Source of the DNA: Gigaspora rosea
Lineage: Eukaryota > Glomeromycota > Glomeromycetes > Diversisporales > Gigasporaceae
Direction of reading: 5' to 3'
Assembly: GCA_003550325.1 (NCBI GenBank)
Contig: QKWP01000803.1
Location: 1 to 64,000 of the forward strand
DNA length: 64,000 nucleotides
Both the position numbers and the translations under genes were made by a program. The first letter of the stretch is position 1. Every line of letters starts with the position of its first letter. The notes beneath the pieces are model-generated. The model was given only the letters and a program-made list of their open reading frames with translations, did not search any database and was not told where the DNA came from. Positions 48,530-59,205 of this stretch are shown piece by piece.

Positions 48530-50880
48530 ATGAGTTACATGTAAAAAAAAACTTCTATTACAGAACTTAATAGCTATTGTTGTATACACAATATGTGTCT
48601 AATGTTAATTAGCTTGTATTAGATTTATCATGATTTTATTAATGATAACTATTTTAATTTACAAAAATATCATTGATTAATGATTAAATATACATATTTA
48701 TTGAGACCGCATAAAATAAAATTAGTACTAATGAATACATTACTTTAAATCTAAAACTCAAGGTCAAATCATCATTCTAAATATTAACGATTTTAATAAA
48801 ATACTACTGTAATATACAAATTAAAAAAAAAACTGAAAAGGATGAAAAATGAATAAATTAATTATTTTTTTAAAAGACTGTATAAATAAATTTTTAATCA
48901 ACATAAGTAATTCTAAATTAATAACCTTAGACTTTAATATTATTTTAACCTCTCAAAGTTCGCAATCTCACATTTTCTTTATTTTATGTCAATAATCAAC
49001 TTACTGGTATTGCATGTCTTTCTTTGGAAGAATAAATAATACAGAATAAATTTAATTTTTTTGAAATAAACATTGTATTATTAAGTTTAATATAGTAAAT
49101 TATTTTGGTTAAATCAAAATGTCTTAACATGCCTTTGTCTAACTTCTGAATTACATGATTTAAAAATTTAAAAATTTTAAAAAATATTATAGTTTCAAAG
49201 GTATAGTTTCTAAATTATATATCGTAATTATCTAGACAGTGCTAAATTTATTTTGAGCATTTTTGTAAGCAAATCATTAATAAAATATTATAATACAATT
49301 TACTTTTGAATTATATTAACTTCTATCATGAATTACAGTCAAAATTTTTTATAACTAACTTGCTATTCCAGTAACAAAACTGTGGTTTAGGTTAAATTAG
49401 TTTGCATTTGAAATTATTGTTATTTCTATTATAAAATATTTAAAAAATCTGTTACAGTACTTACCATAATGGTGACTGCTGTAAAATATGCAGCTGAATA
49501 AGTTTGCATTGTAATTTCAATAGTGATTTCTATCATGAGTTGCTTAATTCTGTTATTGAACTTGCTATTCTGGTCACAGACGTAGTTAAGTTTGCATTAG
49601 AATTATCTTGATTTCTCTTATGAGTTATTGTAAACAATTCTGTAACAATATTCACTCTCTGGTAGCTATAGTATATAGTTGTAGTTTAGTTTGTACAGTA
49701 TTAGAATTTCAATTATAAATTATTGCAAATATTCTTTACAGAGCTTACTTGCTAACCCAGTTACACATATAGAGTTAATTTGCATCAAAATTATAATTTC
49801 TATAATAAATTACTATAAAAAACTCTAATTTCTATTTGGAGTTACTATAAAATTTTTTACTTGCTATTCCAGCGACCATATTACTGCATATGACTAAGGT
49901 TTAGTCAGTTGAATTAATTTGTATTAGAATTATGATAATTGTTATTGCATAAAAATCTTGTTACAAAACTTACTATTCTGGTGACTGCCATATATAGAGT
50001 TAGTTTATCTATATAATTAAGGTTGAGTTAGTTTTATTTAAATTATTGTAAGTTTTACTATAAAAAATTTCTGTTACAGAACTTAAAAGAACATACAATT
50101 CTATTAATACAGTATGTGATTAATGTCAAGTTGTTTATATTAGAATTTTCATGATTTTTACTATAAAAAATTCCTACTAATACAGTACTTGCCTCTACAT
50201 AGTTAAGATTGAGTGATTTCTACACTATTAATGTTGAATTAGTTTGTATTAAAATTATTGTGATTTCTATTATAAAAAATTCTATCACAGGACTTACTTG
50301 CTATACTTGCTATTTAGGTGCCACAATGTACAATATACAATTAAGGTTGAGTTTTGCATTAAAATTGTAATTTTACTGTAAAAAAATCTGTTACAGTACT
50401 TACTTACAGTACTTACTTACTATTCAATAACCACAATTTGGAATTATCATAATTTCTGTGCAGTTAATATTGTGTTAGTTGTTATTGGAATTATGTGATT
50501 TTTATCATGAATTACTAAAAATTTTGTACTATTCTGGTGACCATAGTAGTGGTTAAAATTATTAATTTCTATCATACAAAATTTTGTTACAGAACTTATT
50601 TACCATTTCAGCAACTTTGCACTGGAATCATCATGATTTCTATCATAACTATAAAGAACTTTTGTTACATAACTTACTCTTTATCCCAGTAGCCAAAGTA
50701 TTTAAAGATGAGTTACTTTATACCAGAATTATTGTGATTTCTAAAAGATTCAGTTACAGAACTCATTCACTATTTTTGGTAACCATGGATGTTAGTTTGC
50801 ATTAGAATTACAGTATTATGAGTTACTGTAAAAAAGTTTGTTACAGACTTACTCATTATTCATTAACACTTTTCAGAAGG
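48530..50880. repeat. Diverged tandem array inside the Helitron-like element
   Basis: A unit of roughly 100-150 bp recurs many times with the order: TTGCATTAGAATTAT, TGATTTCTAT, ATGAGTTACTGTAAAAAA, TTCTGTTACAGAACTTACTT, GCTATTCTGGTGACC. Copies are most regular at about 49360-50850. There is no coding sense. It resembles a minisatellite carried and amplified within the element. Confidence 0.75.
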
Positions 50881-51404
50881 GATTAAATATCACAGGATAA
50901 ATAGGCATAAATAATTTAACTCTTTAAAGTGATTTTCAAACATTTGTTCTCAAAGAATTCTTATTATAAATAAGACTGTAAATGACATTTAAGCAACACA
51001 CATTTGAATTTTTTTTTATTGAATAAAAAGCTTCGATTGGTTTATTTTACATTGTTACCCACCAATTCTATCGATAATCTTCCAAGCCTTCGATGATCTT
51101 GCATCAAAATCGATCAACAATATGTGTGATGTAAATAAGGATATAAGCGACAAACATTTGATTTGACTTCTTTTTTTTTTTTTAACCAATAAAAGTTCCG
51201 ATTAGTTTATTCTACATATTCACAATAGACGATCTTCCACCAGTACAAATAAACAAACACAGACTTACATAAGATATAGTTGGTGGCTGTAAGCCATAAG
51301 TAATGCCGTAATGCTTGTATGGTAAATAACAACATAATCATCAGTTTCCGGTTTGGAGTGACTGGGTGACGCGCACATAGTTACTTAATTATAACATTAT
51401 ATTA

Positions 51405-51510
51405 TTATAATGTAGTTACGGTATCGCACTATTACAATATTGCAGCATTACGGCATTATGGAGTTACGGCGTTACAACATTACGGCATTACGGCATATTA
51501 TTTTTACAGC
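51405..51510. repeat. ATTACGGC simple repeat
   Basis: Short words ATTACGGC, GTTACGGC and ATTACAGC follow each other irregularly, ending near 51510. Low-complexity part of the Helitron-like element. Confidence 0.7.
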
Positions 51511-51984
51511 TATGCCAATTAATTCTACCACTGGTAAAATACCGTAAATACCGTAATTGCTGTAATTCAGTAATTCTACCCCAACTATAACATAAGATGA
51601 GCCTGAATATTTAACTTATTTCACCGGTTAATACAAACCAAAAAAGGAAAGCAAATTTTATAAATAAGCTGAAGTATGTGGGATAAAAATTTAGGGTTAG
51701 AGCCTTAATGTTAAAGGCTATATGATTAGATCGATGCTTACTATATGTAAAATTACATTCCTGCCATTTTTAATTAACGTGCCAAGATCGATTAAACATC
51801 AGTTTTTGAGTATTTTCTTTTTTCACACGTTCGGATTCTTTGTGGAATAGTCTAAATTTGCACTTTCCGATTGGCTTCATGAGTTTGTATTGCCCGCGCA
51901 AACGGAACAATGCAGATAAAGAAATGATACACGGGGACGGAGAAATTATAAACTGATAAATTGATAGTGAAACGACCTTATAAA

Positions 51985-52085
51985 AAAAAGATCTACGGGT
52001 TGATGAGACGTAACTTATAAAAGAAAGATCTACGGGTTGATAAGACTTGAAATGACTTATAAAAGAAAGATCTACGGGTTGAAAT
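51985..52085. repeat. GATCTACGGGTTGA repeats near the element's 5' end
   Basis: The phrase AAAGATCTACGGGTTGA occurs three times at about 40-50 bp spacing, joined by GACTTATAAAAG. A further GATCTACGCGTTGA marks the host junction at 52225. Confidence 0.75.
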
Positions 52086-52225
52086 TGTATTAATGGTGAT
52101 CGAACCGATCAAAAAAAAAAAAAAAGAGAAGATCATTTACTTCAAACATAAATACGATTAGATAGATCTACATAATGGTAAAGATCAACGGTACGCAAGT
52201 GCCAAATGACGAAATGATCTACGCG

Positions 52226-53440
52226 TTGAAGGAGGAACATTTACTTGAAACTGAATCGGCGTGGAAATTCCCAAAAGATTTTATAATGTTATGTCAACAT
52301 GATGATACTGATTTATATAATGTTGCATTTGATCTTGTATGAAGGTTTCTTTTGAATCTAAAGAATTTTTAAAAATAAGAGAAGACCACCTAATCCATTT
52401 GCTGAAAGTGATGACCTTCGACTAGATGAAATTGAAATTTAGGTCTATTTAGTTAAATGGAGAATGAAAATAGTAATTCTATTTTAACTGGTGATTTAAC
52501 TAAATGAAATCAAACAGATTTCATGGAACTTGAAAAAACTATGCATAATTGTATTCCTCACATTAGATTTTTCCAAATGTCGCATCATGAGCTTCGTTCA
52601 ATTTAAGGTTAAATATAAAAACATACTTCCAGATCTTTCTGATGAGATTTTCCATACCTTAGATCCTAGGCACGATCTTTTACAAAAAAGAGTATCAGCT
52701 TATCCTTTTGATTCTAAAATTATTGACGGCATTAATAACAGCCTGGATTGATAATAAACAAGGAATGCCTTATCGTTCTAAAGAAATACCTTTCAAATTT
52801 GAGCATATTTATCGTACAAGCGAGGAAAATTTTAGTATCAATAAGTTTCATGAAAATTATGATAATAAGGGACCAACTGTTGTCATAATTAAAGTTCGAA
52901 ATTCAGAGGAAATAATTGGTGGATATAATACGTTAGATTGGCGTAGTGTAGGATTAATTAACGATGGAGATAGATCATTACTGTCAAATGTATATAATAA
53001 TTATAGATGTAAAACGTCGGGAAGTTTTATATTTTCATTACTATCATTTTCAAAAGGAGTAATTCCCTGATTAAGTCGTATCTCTACTAAAAATGAAGCA
53101 ATCATTTGGAGTAATAATAAAGGACCGTGCTTTGGTTCAAAAGATTTGTGAATACAAAATAACTCTTCACGGGGATCTGCTAGTGGTATAAGCAAGAAAC
53201 ACTCTTATGAAATGGAGATGACTGACAATGATACTTTTGAAATAGAAGAATACAAAGTATTTCAAATTGCTATGAGAAATTCTTATTTAGAATAAATCAA
53301 TTTATTAAGAGAATCTTGTTTTCTGGATTAATTATTCTATTTCAATTTATTAAGAGGCTCTCGTTTTCTGGATTTATTCTATTCCAATTTATTAAAGGGA
53401 CTCTTGTTTTCTGGGTTTATTCTATTTTGTAGATACTTGT
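52226..53440 (+). pseudogene. BTB-BACK-TLDc gene, unit 3, 3' piece
   Basis: Picks up at EEHLLETESAWKFPKDFIML and runs through BACK (broken near 52340-52600) and TLDc (ITAWIDNKQGMPYRSKEIPF, VVIIKVRNSEEIIGGYN). The hydrophobic repeat tail is at 53290-53440. There are several frame breaks and stops, including one within TLDc near 53070. With the missing first exon and the Helitron-like insertion this is the most decayed of the three copies. Confidence 0.85.
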
Positions 53441-53565
53441 TTCATATAATTATTATTCTATGGTTACTTTTAACATTATCCTCTCTGGCGATTCTAATAA
53501 TATTAGTGGTGATTTTTCGAAAAAATTACTTGTGGCTCATAATTTTAATTATGAAACCTTCCTTT

Positions 53566-53706
53566 TTGATTCACAGGGACCATCTTTTTTCATTCATAAA
53601 AAAAGCACACTTTTTTTAATATTAACCCACATTATACAACTCTTCTAATCCTAATAAAAAAGTAGAACTTTTTTTATGAATCAAAAAAATGAACCCCATG
53701 AATCAA
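53566..53706. repeat. Hairpin MITE, unit 3 copy
   Basis: Same element as 16529-16667: TTGATTCACAGGGACCATC outer arm, with inner arms around AAAAAAAGCACAC / AAGTAGAACTTTTTTT. Same position relative to the BTB-TLDc end. Confidence 0.7.
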
Positions 53707-54030
53707 AAAGGATGAAATTACGTTGATTTACAATAAAAATTTTTATTTGGCATTTTTTTTCTATTGTTGGTTGGAGCTGAAAGCCTTTCAAGCCTTACTC
53801 TACTGAATTTTTGAAAATGTCCGGTTTTCGTTTCACCCTTAGCCAAATTTGGGTTCAATATACAGTAATAGCGGACCTTAAATAGAATATATTTTGCTTT
53901 GCTTTAATAAAAGAATAGTTTATCAGTTAGAAAATAAGAATTGCAAATGAGTGCTCTAGATGATCATGTGATATACGACAATTATATAGCCAAGGCTTTT
54001 CGTTTTTCAAATTACTAACATATAAATTTA

Positions 54031-54152
54031 CTAGGATGGCATGTCACAATGTCCAATTGGTTTCAATTTTTTTTGGAAATATGCCCAATTGAAAATGGAC
54101 ATATGTCAAAAAAAAATTGAACCCAATTGGGCATAATGACATGCCATCCCTG
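54031..54152. mobile_element. 122-bp hAT-like hairpin MITE
   Basis: CTAGGATGGCATGTCACAAT at the left against ATAATGACATGCCATCCCTG at the right, nearly a perfect palindrome. TAAATTTA flanks both sides (54023-54030, 54153-54160). An 8-bp duplication and CAGGGATGG-type ends fit hAT. Confidence 0.88.
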
Positions 54153-55672
54153 TAAATTTAAGATATTAAGAGTGTTATTAATAAAAACGATGATATTAAT
54201 ATATAATGAAAAAGAGGTAAATAAACCAAAATTTGTTTTACAAATTTCCCGTACAAATTCTTCTACAAACGCAAAGTATATCGACTTGGATCAATATGCC
54301 ACGTAATTGTACAATAAACATTAATTTATATGTGGATATAAACACTAAGGAAGTTTTAAGTTGGCAACCAACTTTTAAAAAATATTAAAAGTTATGATAC
54401 GGCACACATAAATTATCCGATTAAAGTTTATTTTCTAGGAAATAATCATATACAATACAATTGTTTCTTTATTAATAAAATTCTATGATACAAGCCATAT
54501 TGATACGAAGTAAATCAACTATGAAGTATTTAAAAAAATAAAAAAATGTGTTAGTCGCATTTAAAATGTTAATGCGTAGTATTGTAAAATAAAATATGAG
54601 ATGCCTAAAAAATATGCTATTCGTTCGAGTGCACAAAATATGAAGTGAAAGTGAATTCCCGAGTGGTCACATATATTCCTGAACAAACCTTGTACACATT
54701 TTGATATGCTATCAAAAAATAACATCATAAGTATGTCATAGTATCGTATGCAAGCCTTTTGGTTTAAATAAATAAATGAACATTGTTATGTTCTTTTTGA
54801 ACATAGTTAAAGCGCAAAAAACATAAAAGAATATCCTTAGATTGCTGCAAGAAATGAAGCTAGAGAAATAAAAAAGCTTAATGACTGAAGAATAGCATCG
54901 AAAAAGTAAATCGAAAAGTTAATCAGAAAAGAGACAAAGTTCGCCGTTTAACAATAATAATAGTAATATAAAGCGAAAGCAAATGCAAATCAAGACGAAC
55001 AAACAAATAAAGATATCATAAATAAACATACGATTTTTAATTTAAATTTTAAAAAATATCGTTCTCAAAGTTTCTTGTATTTTGCAGATCCCAATCATAA
55101 TTATGGTTTTACTTATAGAGAATATTTCCTTCGATTATACAATATAACTAGCTTCTAAGTTTATATGCAGCAAATATAAATTGATGCCAAAACGTATAAT
55201 AATCAGTGTTGGGCAACTTTCATGATTGGACAATTGGATATATAAAGTTTTATATGTACAAAATTCTTCAAAATTATCAGTGTCAAATTTGCTTTACTAG
55301 AGAGTATTATAAAATTCTATAATAAATTTATTTTAAAATCACCGTAAATTCTCGAAATAACGGTGGTGGACCAATCATATCGTGCTCACTATGTTTGTTA
55401 CAGTATTAATTCGTGAAATTCACAGTCACATTAATTTATTAATAATATATAAAAAAGTTAACCAAGTTAATGAATGCTTAGCGTTAAGATTACATAATAC
55501 TGCAATATATGTGTTAATTCAATAATTAAATAAAAAATAAAACTAACATCTTAATAAATGTATAATCGATGCATATTTATCGTTTTAAGATATATTTCAT
55601 TAATTTTATTCATATTAACTTAATATAAAGAACATTATAGAAGATCATTTAACAAGATGGTCTGTATATATA

Positions 55673-55950
55673 CCGTATAGCGCTCGATAAAGTACCCCGG
55701 GTATTAACCAGGAAACTCGTGTTAACCACAAATAGTACCCCGGGTACTATGTATGGTTGTGGGTACTATGTATGGGGGTACTGTGTTCGATAGAGGGGAT
55801 ACTGTGTTCGGCAGGGGGTATACTTTGCGATCATAAACTTTCTTAATACTCGGGTTTAAATAAATTTTTAAGGCTCCGTGAACAATATAGTACCCGGGTA
55901 CTAATATATGGGGTACTATTTAATGGGGTACTTTATGGCGCGCTATACGG
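55673..55950. mobile_element. 278-bp MITE with TA duplication
   Basis: CCGTATAGCGCTCGATAAAG and CTTTATGGCGCGCTATACGG are inverted, with TA on both sides. The paralogous units read straight through (GTATATAGATTG). Inside, GGGGTACT and GTACCCCGGGTACT words repeat. Tc1/mariner-like by its TA site. Confidence 0.87.
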
Positions 55951-56099
55951 TAGATTGCATACATTGTTGAGCTTTATGGTTGTTAAAATTAATAACATCG
56001 ATAAAGAATCGTGCTTTTATAATCTTTTAAATTGTTTAACATTAGTGATATTTCATGACGATTCAAGTTTGCGAAACACGTTTTATTATCACTATTTAT

Positions 56100-56165
<66 letters not shown>

Positions 56166-57052
56166 AAGCATTGTATATAGTCTAATCTCTTGTTCTTATC
56201 ATTTATTGAGCTGTTGCTTGAGCAATAAAAAAAAAATCCCAAAGTGCGAATTAAAAAATAAATGGATCATCGTACACTTGTTTTCATCTTTTCATTCTGA
56301 TCCCGTTCTGAAAAATTTGTTAATTTGTTTGATATTTTTTTTTAACACTAATAAACATAATAGAAACTTTTTTACTTTTTTATGGAAGTAAATTCTAATA
56401 CACTGTACATATATAACAAAGGCCAATTAAATTCATAGTATATTGATGAAACACAAAACCAATCTATATAATTTCTCTAAATAATAAATTAATTTCAATT
56501 ATTGCAGTTTGCAAAATGATGTATCTTTGACCAATTTTTACATATCGCACTAACACATATAATCACTTGATTGCTGTTTGATTGAGAATATAGGTGTGAT
56601 TTTGAGAACATAAATTATAAAAATATTTTACAATCGCGCAACAATCAACATGTGAATTGCGATCTGCAGAATTTGATCAAAGCTGCAAGCCGCAATAATA
56701 ATAAACTTCACGCAACATAGATGCATTTAGTTTATGATTGGCACTTTGTAAGATCATTTATTATAGTATTTATCTTAACAACGAAACTAGTGAAAAAATG
56801 AAATGATTAAGAGTATTTACGATTTATAAACATTAGATGAAAAACTTTATATACTTTTTTAAATTTAATGTTACATAACGGTATTGTGTGGCTCAAATGT
56901 TCAATATTATATATTATTTATAGACAGATGGTTAGAACTAAGATGAGCGCTAGAACTGTTCTTTTTGATGTTAAAGATTGCTTATAAAAAAAAAAAACTT
57001 TATTTTCTTAAAGAATTTCTTTTAATCTACATATACCCAACTATATATTAAC

Positions 57053-57628
57053 TTAGAAGTGTTTTGAATAGACAATAGGCAAGCCAATAGACTCAATAGA
57101 CAGTCTAATGATCTAATTATGTCTAATCAAAGCCATTAGACAACAGACAAATAAATATATAGTTTAAAGCAATCTTATAGGTTAATTTCAGCAATTATGA
57201 TCTGGCTAATATAAGTAATTTAGACCAATAAACCAATAGACAAGTTAATTTATGAATCGACAAATTGTCTAATTAATTTTTATTTAAATAGGCATTGTCT
57301 ATTCTCAATCAAATTGAATAGACATTAGACAATTAGATCCAGTGTTTAAAATTCAAAACAAAAATGACTTGCACAATTGCAAGTAAAAATATTTTTCACT
57401 TGCACAATTAAATTTTTTGGGCGTGCACAAATATAACTTATGCAAAAAATATATATAGATCATATAAATTTTGTGCAACTTTTTTAAAAAATTTTTTGCA
57501 AAATGCTTGCACATTAAAAAAAGCTCTTACACATGAGCATCTTGTGCTAGCCAATTTTAAACACGGATTAAACCATTAGGCAATTAGACAATTGAATTTT
57601 TGATTAGACTATGTCTATTCACAACGCT
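57053..57628. mobile_element. 576-bp hAT-like MITE holding a second one
   Basis: TTTTGAATAGACAATAG near the left end answers CTATGTCTATTCACAACGCTG at the right end. TATTAAC flanks both sides (57046-57052, 57629-57635). Unit 1 has an uninterrupted TATATATTAACATTCGC (19711). The inside is full of AATAGAC / TTAGACAA words. Confidence 0.78.
57340..57566. mobile_element. 227-bp hAT-like MITE nested in another
   Basis: CAGTGTTTAAAATT and AATTTTAAACACGG are inverted. The flanks ATTAGATC and ATTAAACC agree in 6 of 8 bases, a worn 8-bp duplication. The inside has GCACAATTGC and TTGCACA words. It lies within the element at 57053-57628. Confidence 0.65.
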
Positions 57629-57734
57629 GTATTAACATTCGCTATCATCGTGCCTGAGCAGTAAAAATCAACCTTTCTTTTTTGAACGTTGTACTAATTA
57701 CAATATCTGCTATTACTATATCTTTTCTAAATTA

Positions 57735-58547
57735 TCGAATTTCAAATTCTTACTTGTTTTTGATATACCTTTTCATGTCTATAGGTTTACTAATATAAAT
57801 ATGGTTCGGATGTTTTGTCGGTTCAATAATAGGTTTGACTTCTTATATTTTTTTTTTTACTTCAATTTCATCATCAGAGTTTTCTATTTGCTCAATCCAA
57901 TGAATAATTAAACCATTAATAGACCGTATAATAGGTTGTTTTCACGAGTTTGAATTCATGAATCGCTCGGATAATTTAAGAGTCCAAAATCTGTAATATA
58001 AGCATTATCCAATTCGTTTTGTAAACCATTTTCACTATTAAGATCCTGATGTTCTAATCCTTGAGAATGAATTGCTTCAAGATCTGATGTTAAGTAATTT
58101 ACTATATTTAATTTGTCTTTTCGTTACTTCAGGAAGATTATTGCGTAAAAATCCCTTTTCTACATATTCGAAAATAAGAATGTAATTTCCTGAATCACCT
58201 TTCGGTAGCCATAGCATTTTAAGAACGAAGGATTTTATATTTAATCTCGCAAAACATCTTTAAAAATAATTTTTAATCATAAAACGTCAAAGAAACCTTG
58301 ACTATGAGTTTGTCTAATATTTTTGAGAAGAATTTTTATATTCAATTTACATTTAACATAATAAACAGTTGCAAATCCTCCCTCTCAATTTCTTTAATAT
58401 TTTCAAATCACTATATGGAATCCATAGTAATAGATACCTCTTGTCATCCAATATGTTTTTAAAATAAGAAATTTCATTGATTTCTATTGATTTTTAAATC
58501 AATAAATATAAATATTGAATATGACGAAAAAAAAAAACATAAAATGC
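57735..58547 (-). pseudogene. Decayed kinase part of Sel1/kinase gene, unit 3 minus
   Basis: Minus strand: an N-lobe remnant (about 58440-58330), EAIHSQGLEHQDLNSE near 58075-58030, then DNAYITDFGLL near 57985 (a DFG here, unlike DLG in the plus copies). A jump to the helix G region follows (LNYPSDS), then QxIENSDDE pieces. The internal deletion is larger than in units 1 and 2 but in the same place. It is a pseudogene. Confidence 0.75.
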
Positions 58548-58567
58548 CTTTAAATTTGTTTTTCTCC
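58548..58567 (-). other. 20-nt micro-exon, unit 3 minus copy
   Basis: Minus strand GGAGAAAAACAAATTTAAAG after TAATTAATAG. The donor reads GCATTT, so GT has become GC. Length is kept. Confidence 0.6.
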
Positions 58568-59205
58568 CTATTAATTATAATTTTATTTAGTCTGTATTAT
58601 GATAAAAGTTTTTTTTTAAAATAAGCTCTTACATTCGGAACCAATATTCGACCTCCTTTAAAATCTTTTTTTGCCCAGATACTATTTCGATAACGATATC
58701 CAACACTATTTGTTCCAGCAATTAGATCAAGTTTAGCAGATTTCAAATATAATTCAAAATTCTTTTTAACACCAATTCAAACCTGATAACATTCCCCAAG
58801 ATTTATAAATCGCATTATTACACTCATGCGGCAGCTTTTTGAAAATAGGCAAATGCCTTATTTTTGTCTTGTTTTACACCTCAAAATCAATAACATTCAC
58901 CAGAACCATTCATTCCACTAGCGTTCCCCATCTCTGCAGATTGATAATAAATGAATGCCTTATATTCATCCTTTTCAACTTCAGTTCCATTAACATAATA
59001 ATATCCAGCTTTATTTATTCCCAAAGCATTCTCCATCTCAGGGATTAAAAAAATAAGCAAATGCTTTATTTTCGTATTGTTTAACACCTTCTCCAAATCA
59101 ACAACATTCACCAGCATTATTCATCCCACTAATGTTCCCATCTTAGCAGATTTTTGATAATAAAGGAATGCCTTATGTCATCCTTTCAACTCGTATCCCG
59201 TGTTA
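58568..59205 (-). pseudogene. Decayed Sel1-repeat exon, unit 3 minus
   Basis: Pieces such as MENALGINKAGYYYVNGTEV and EKDEYKAFIYYQ, then SAEMGNASGMNGSGECY, show about three readable Sel1 units of the usual 36-residue pattern. Frame is lost on both sides. Confidence 0.75.

Larger units (their letters stand above)
48467..52225 (-). mobile_element. 3.76-kb non-autonomous Helitron-like element
   Basis: The host frame KELKEEH is split between A (48466) and T (52226). Read on the minus strand the element ends GGGTGGCGC GAAT GCGCCACCC GTCGCACTAG: a 9-bp GC-rich hairpin, a short spacer and CTAG before host T. This is a textbook Helitron 3' end. The 5' end is less sure because the canonical TC is not evident. 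No Rep or helicase is inside; the body is diverged tandem repeats. Confidence 0.82.
53720..57734. other. Spacer S1 of unit 3
   Basis: Homologous to 16680-19850 and 33485-37270, with the insertions listed separately. No gene. A run of about 57 A lies at 56104-56160, at a place where unit 2 has only a short A run (near 36485), so its length varies between copies. Confidence 0.6.

Noticed and set aside
48530-50880. Possible CRISPR-like regular array
   Set aside because: Units are long, diverged and without conserved short repeats separated by unique spacers; the host is eukaryotic.
51640-51900. TTTAGGGTTAGAGCC stretch as a captured BTB promoter
   Set aside because: Slight likeness to the BTB upstream region, but no continuous match on either strand.
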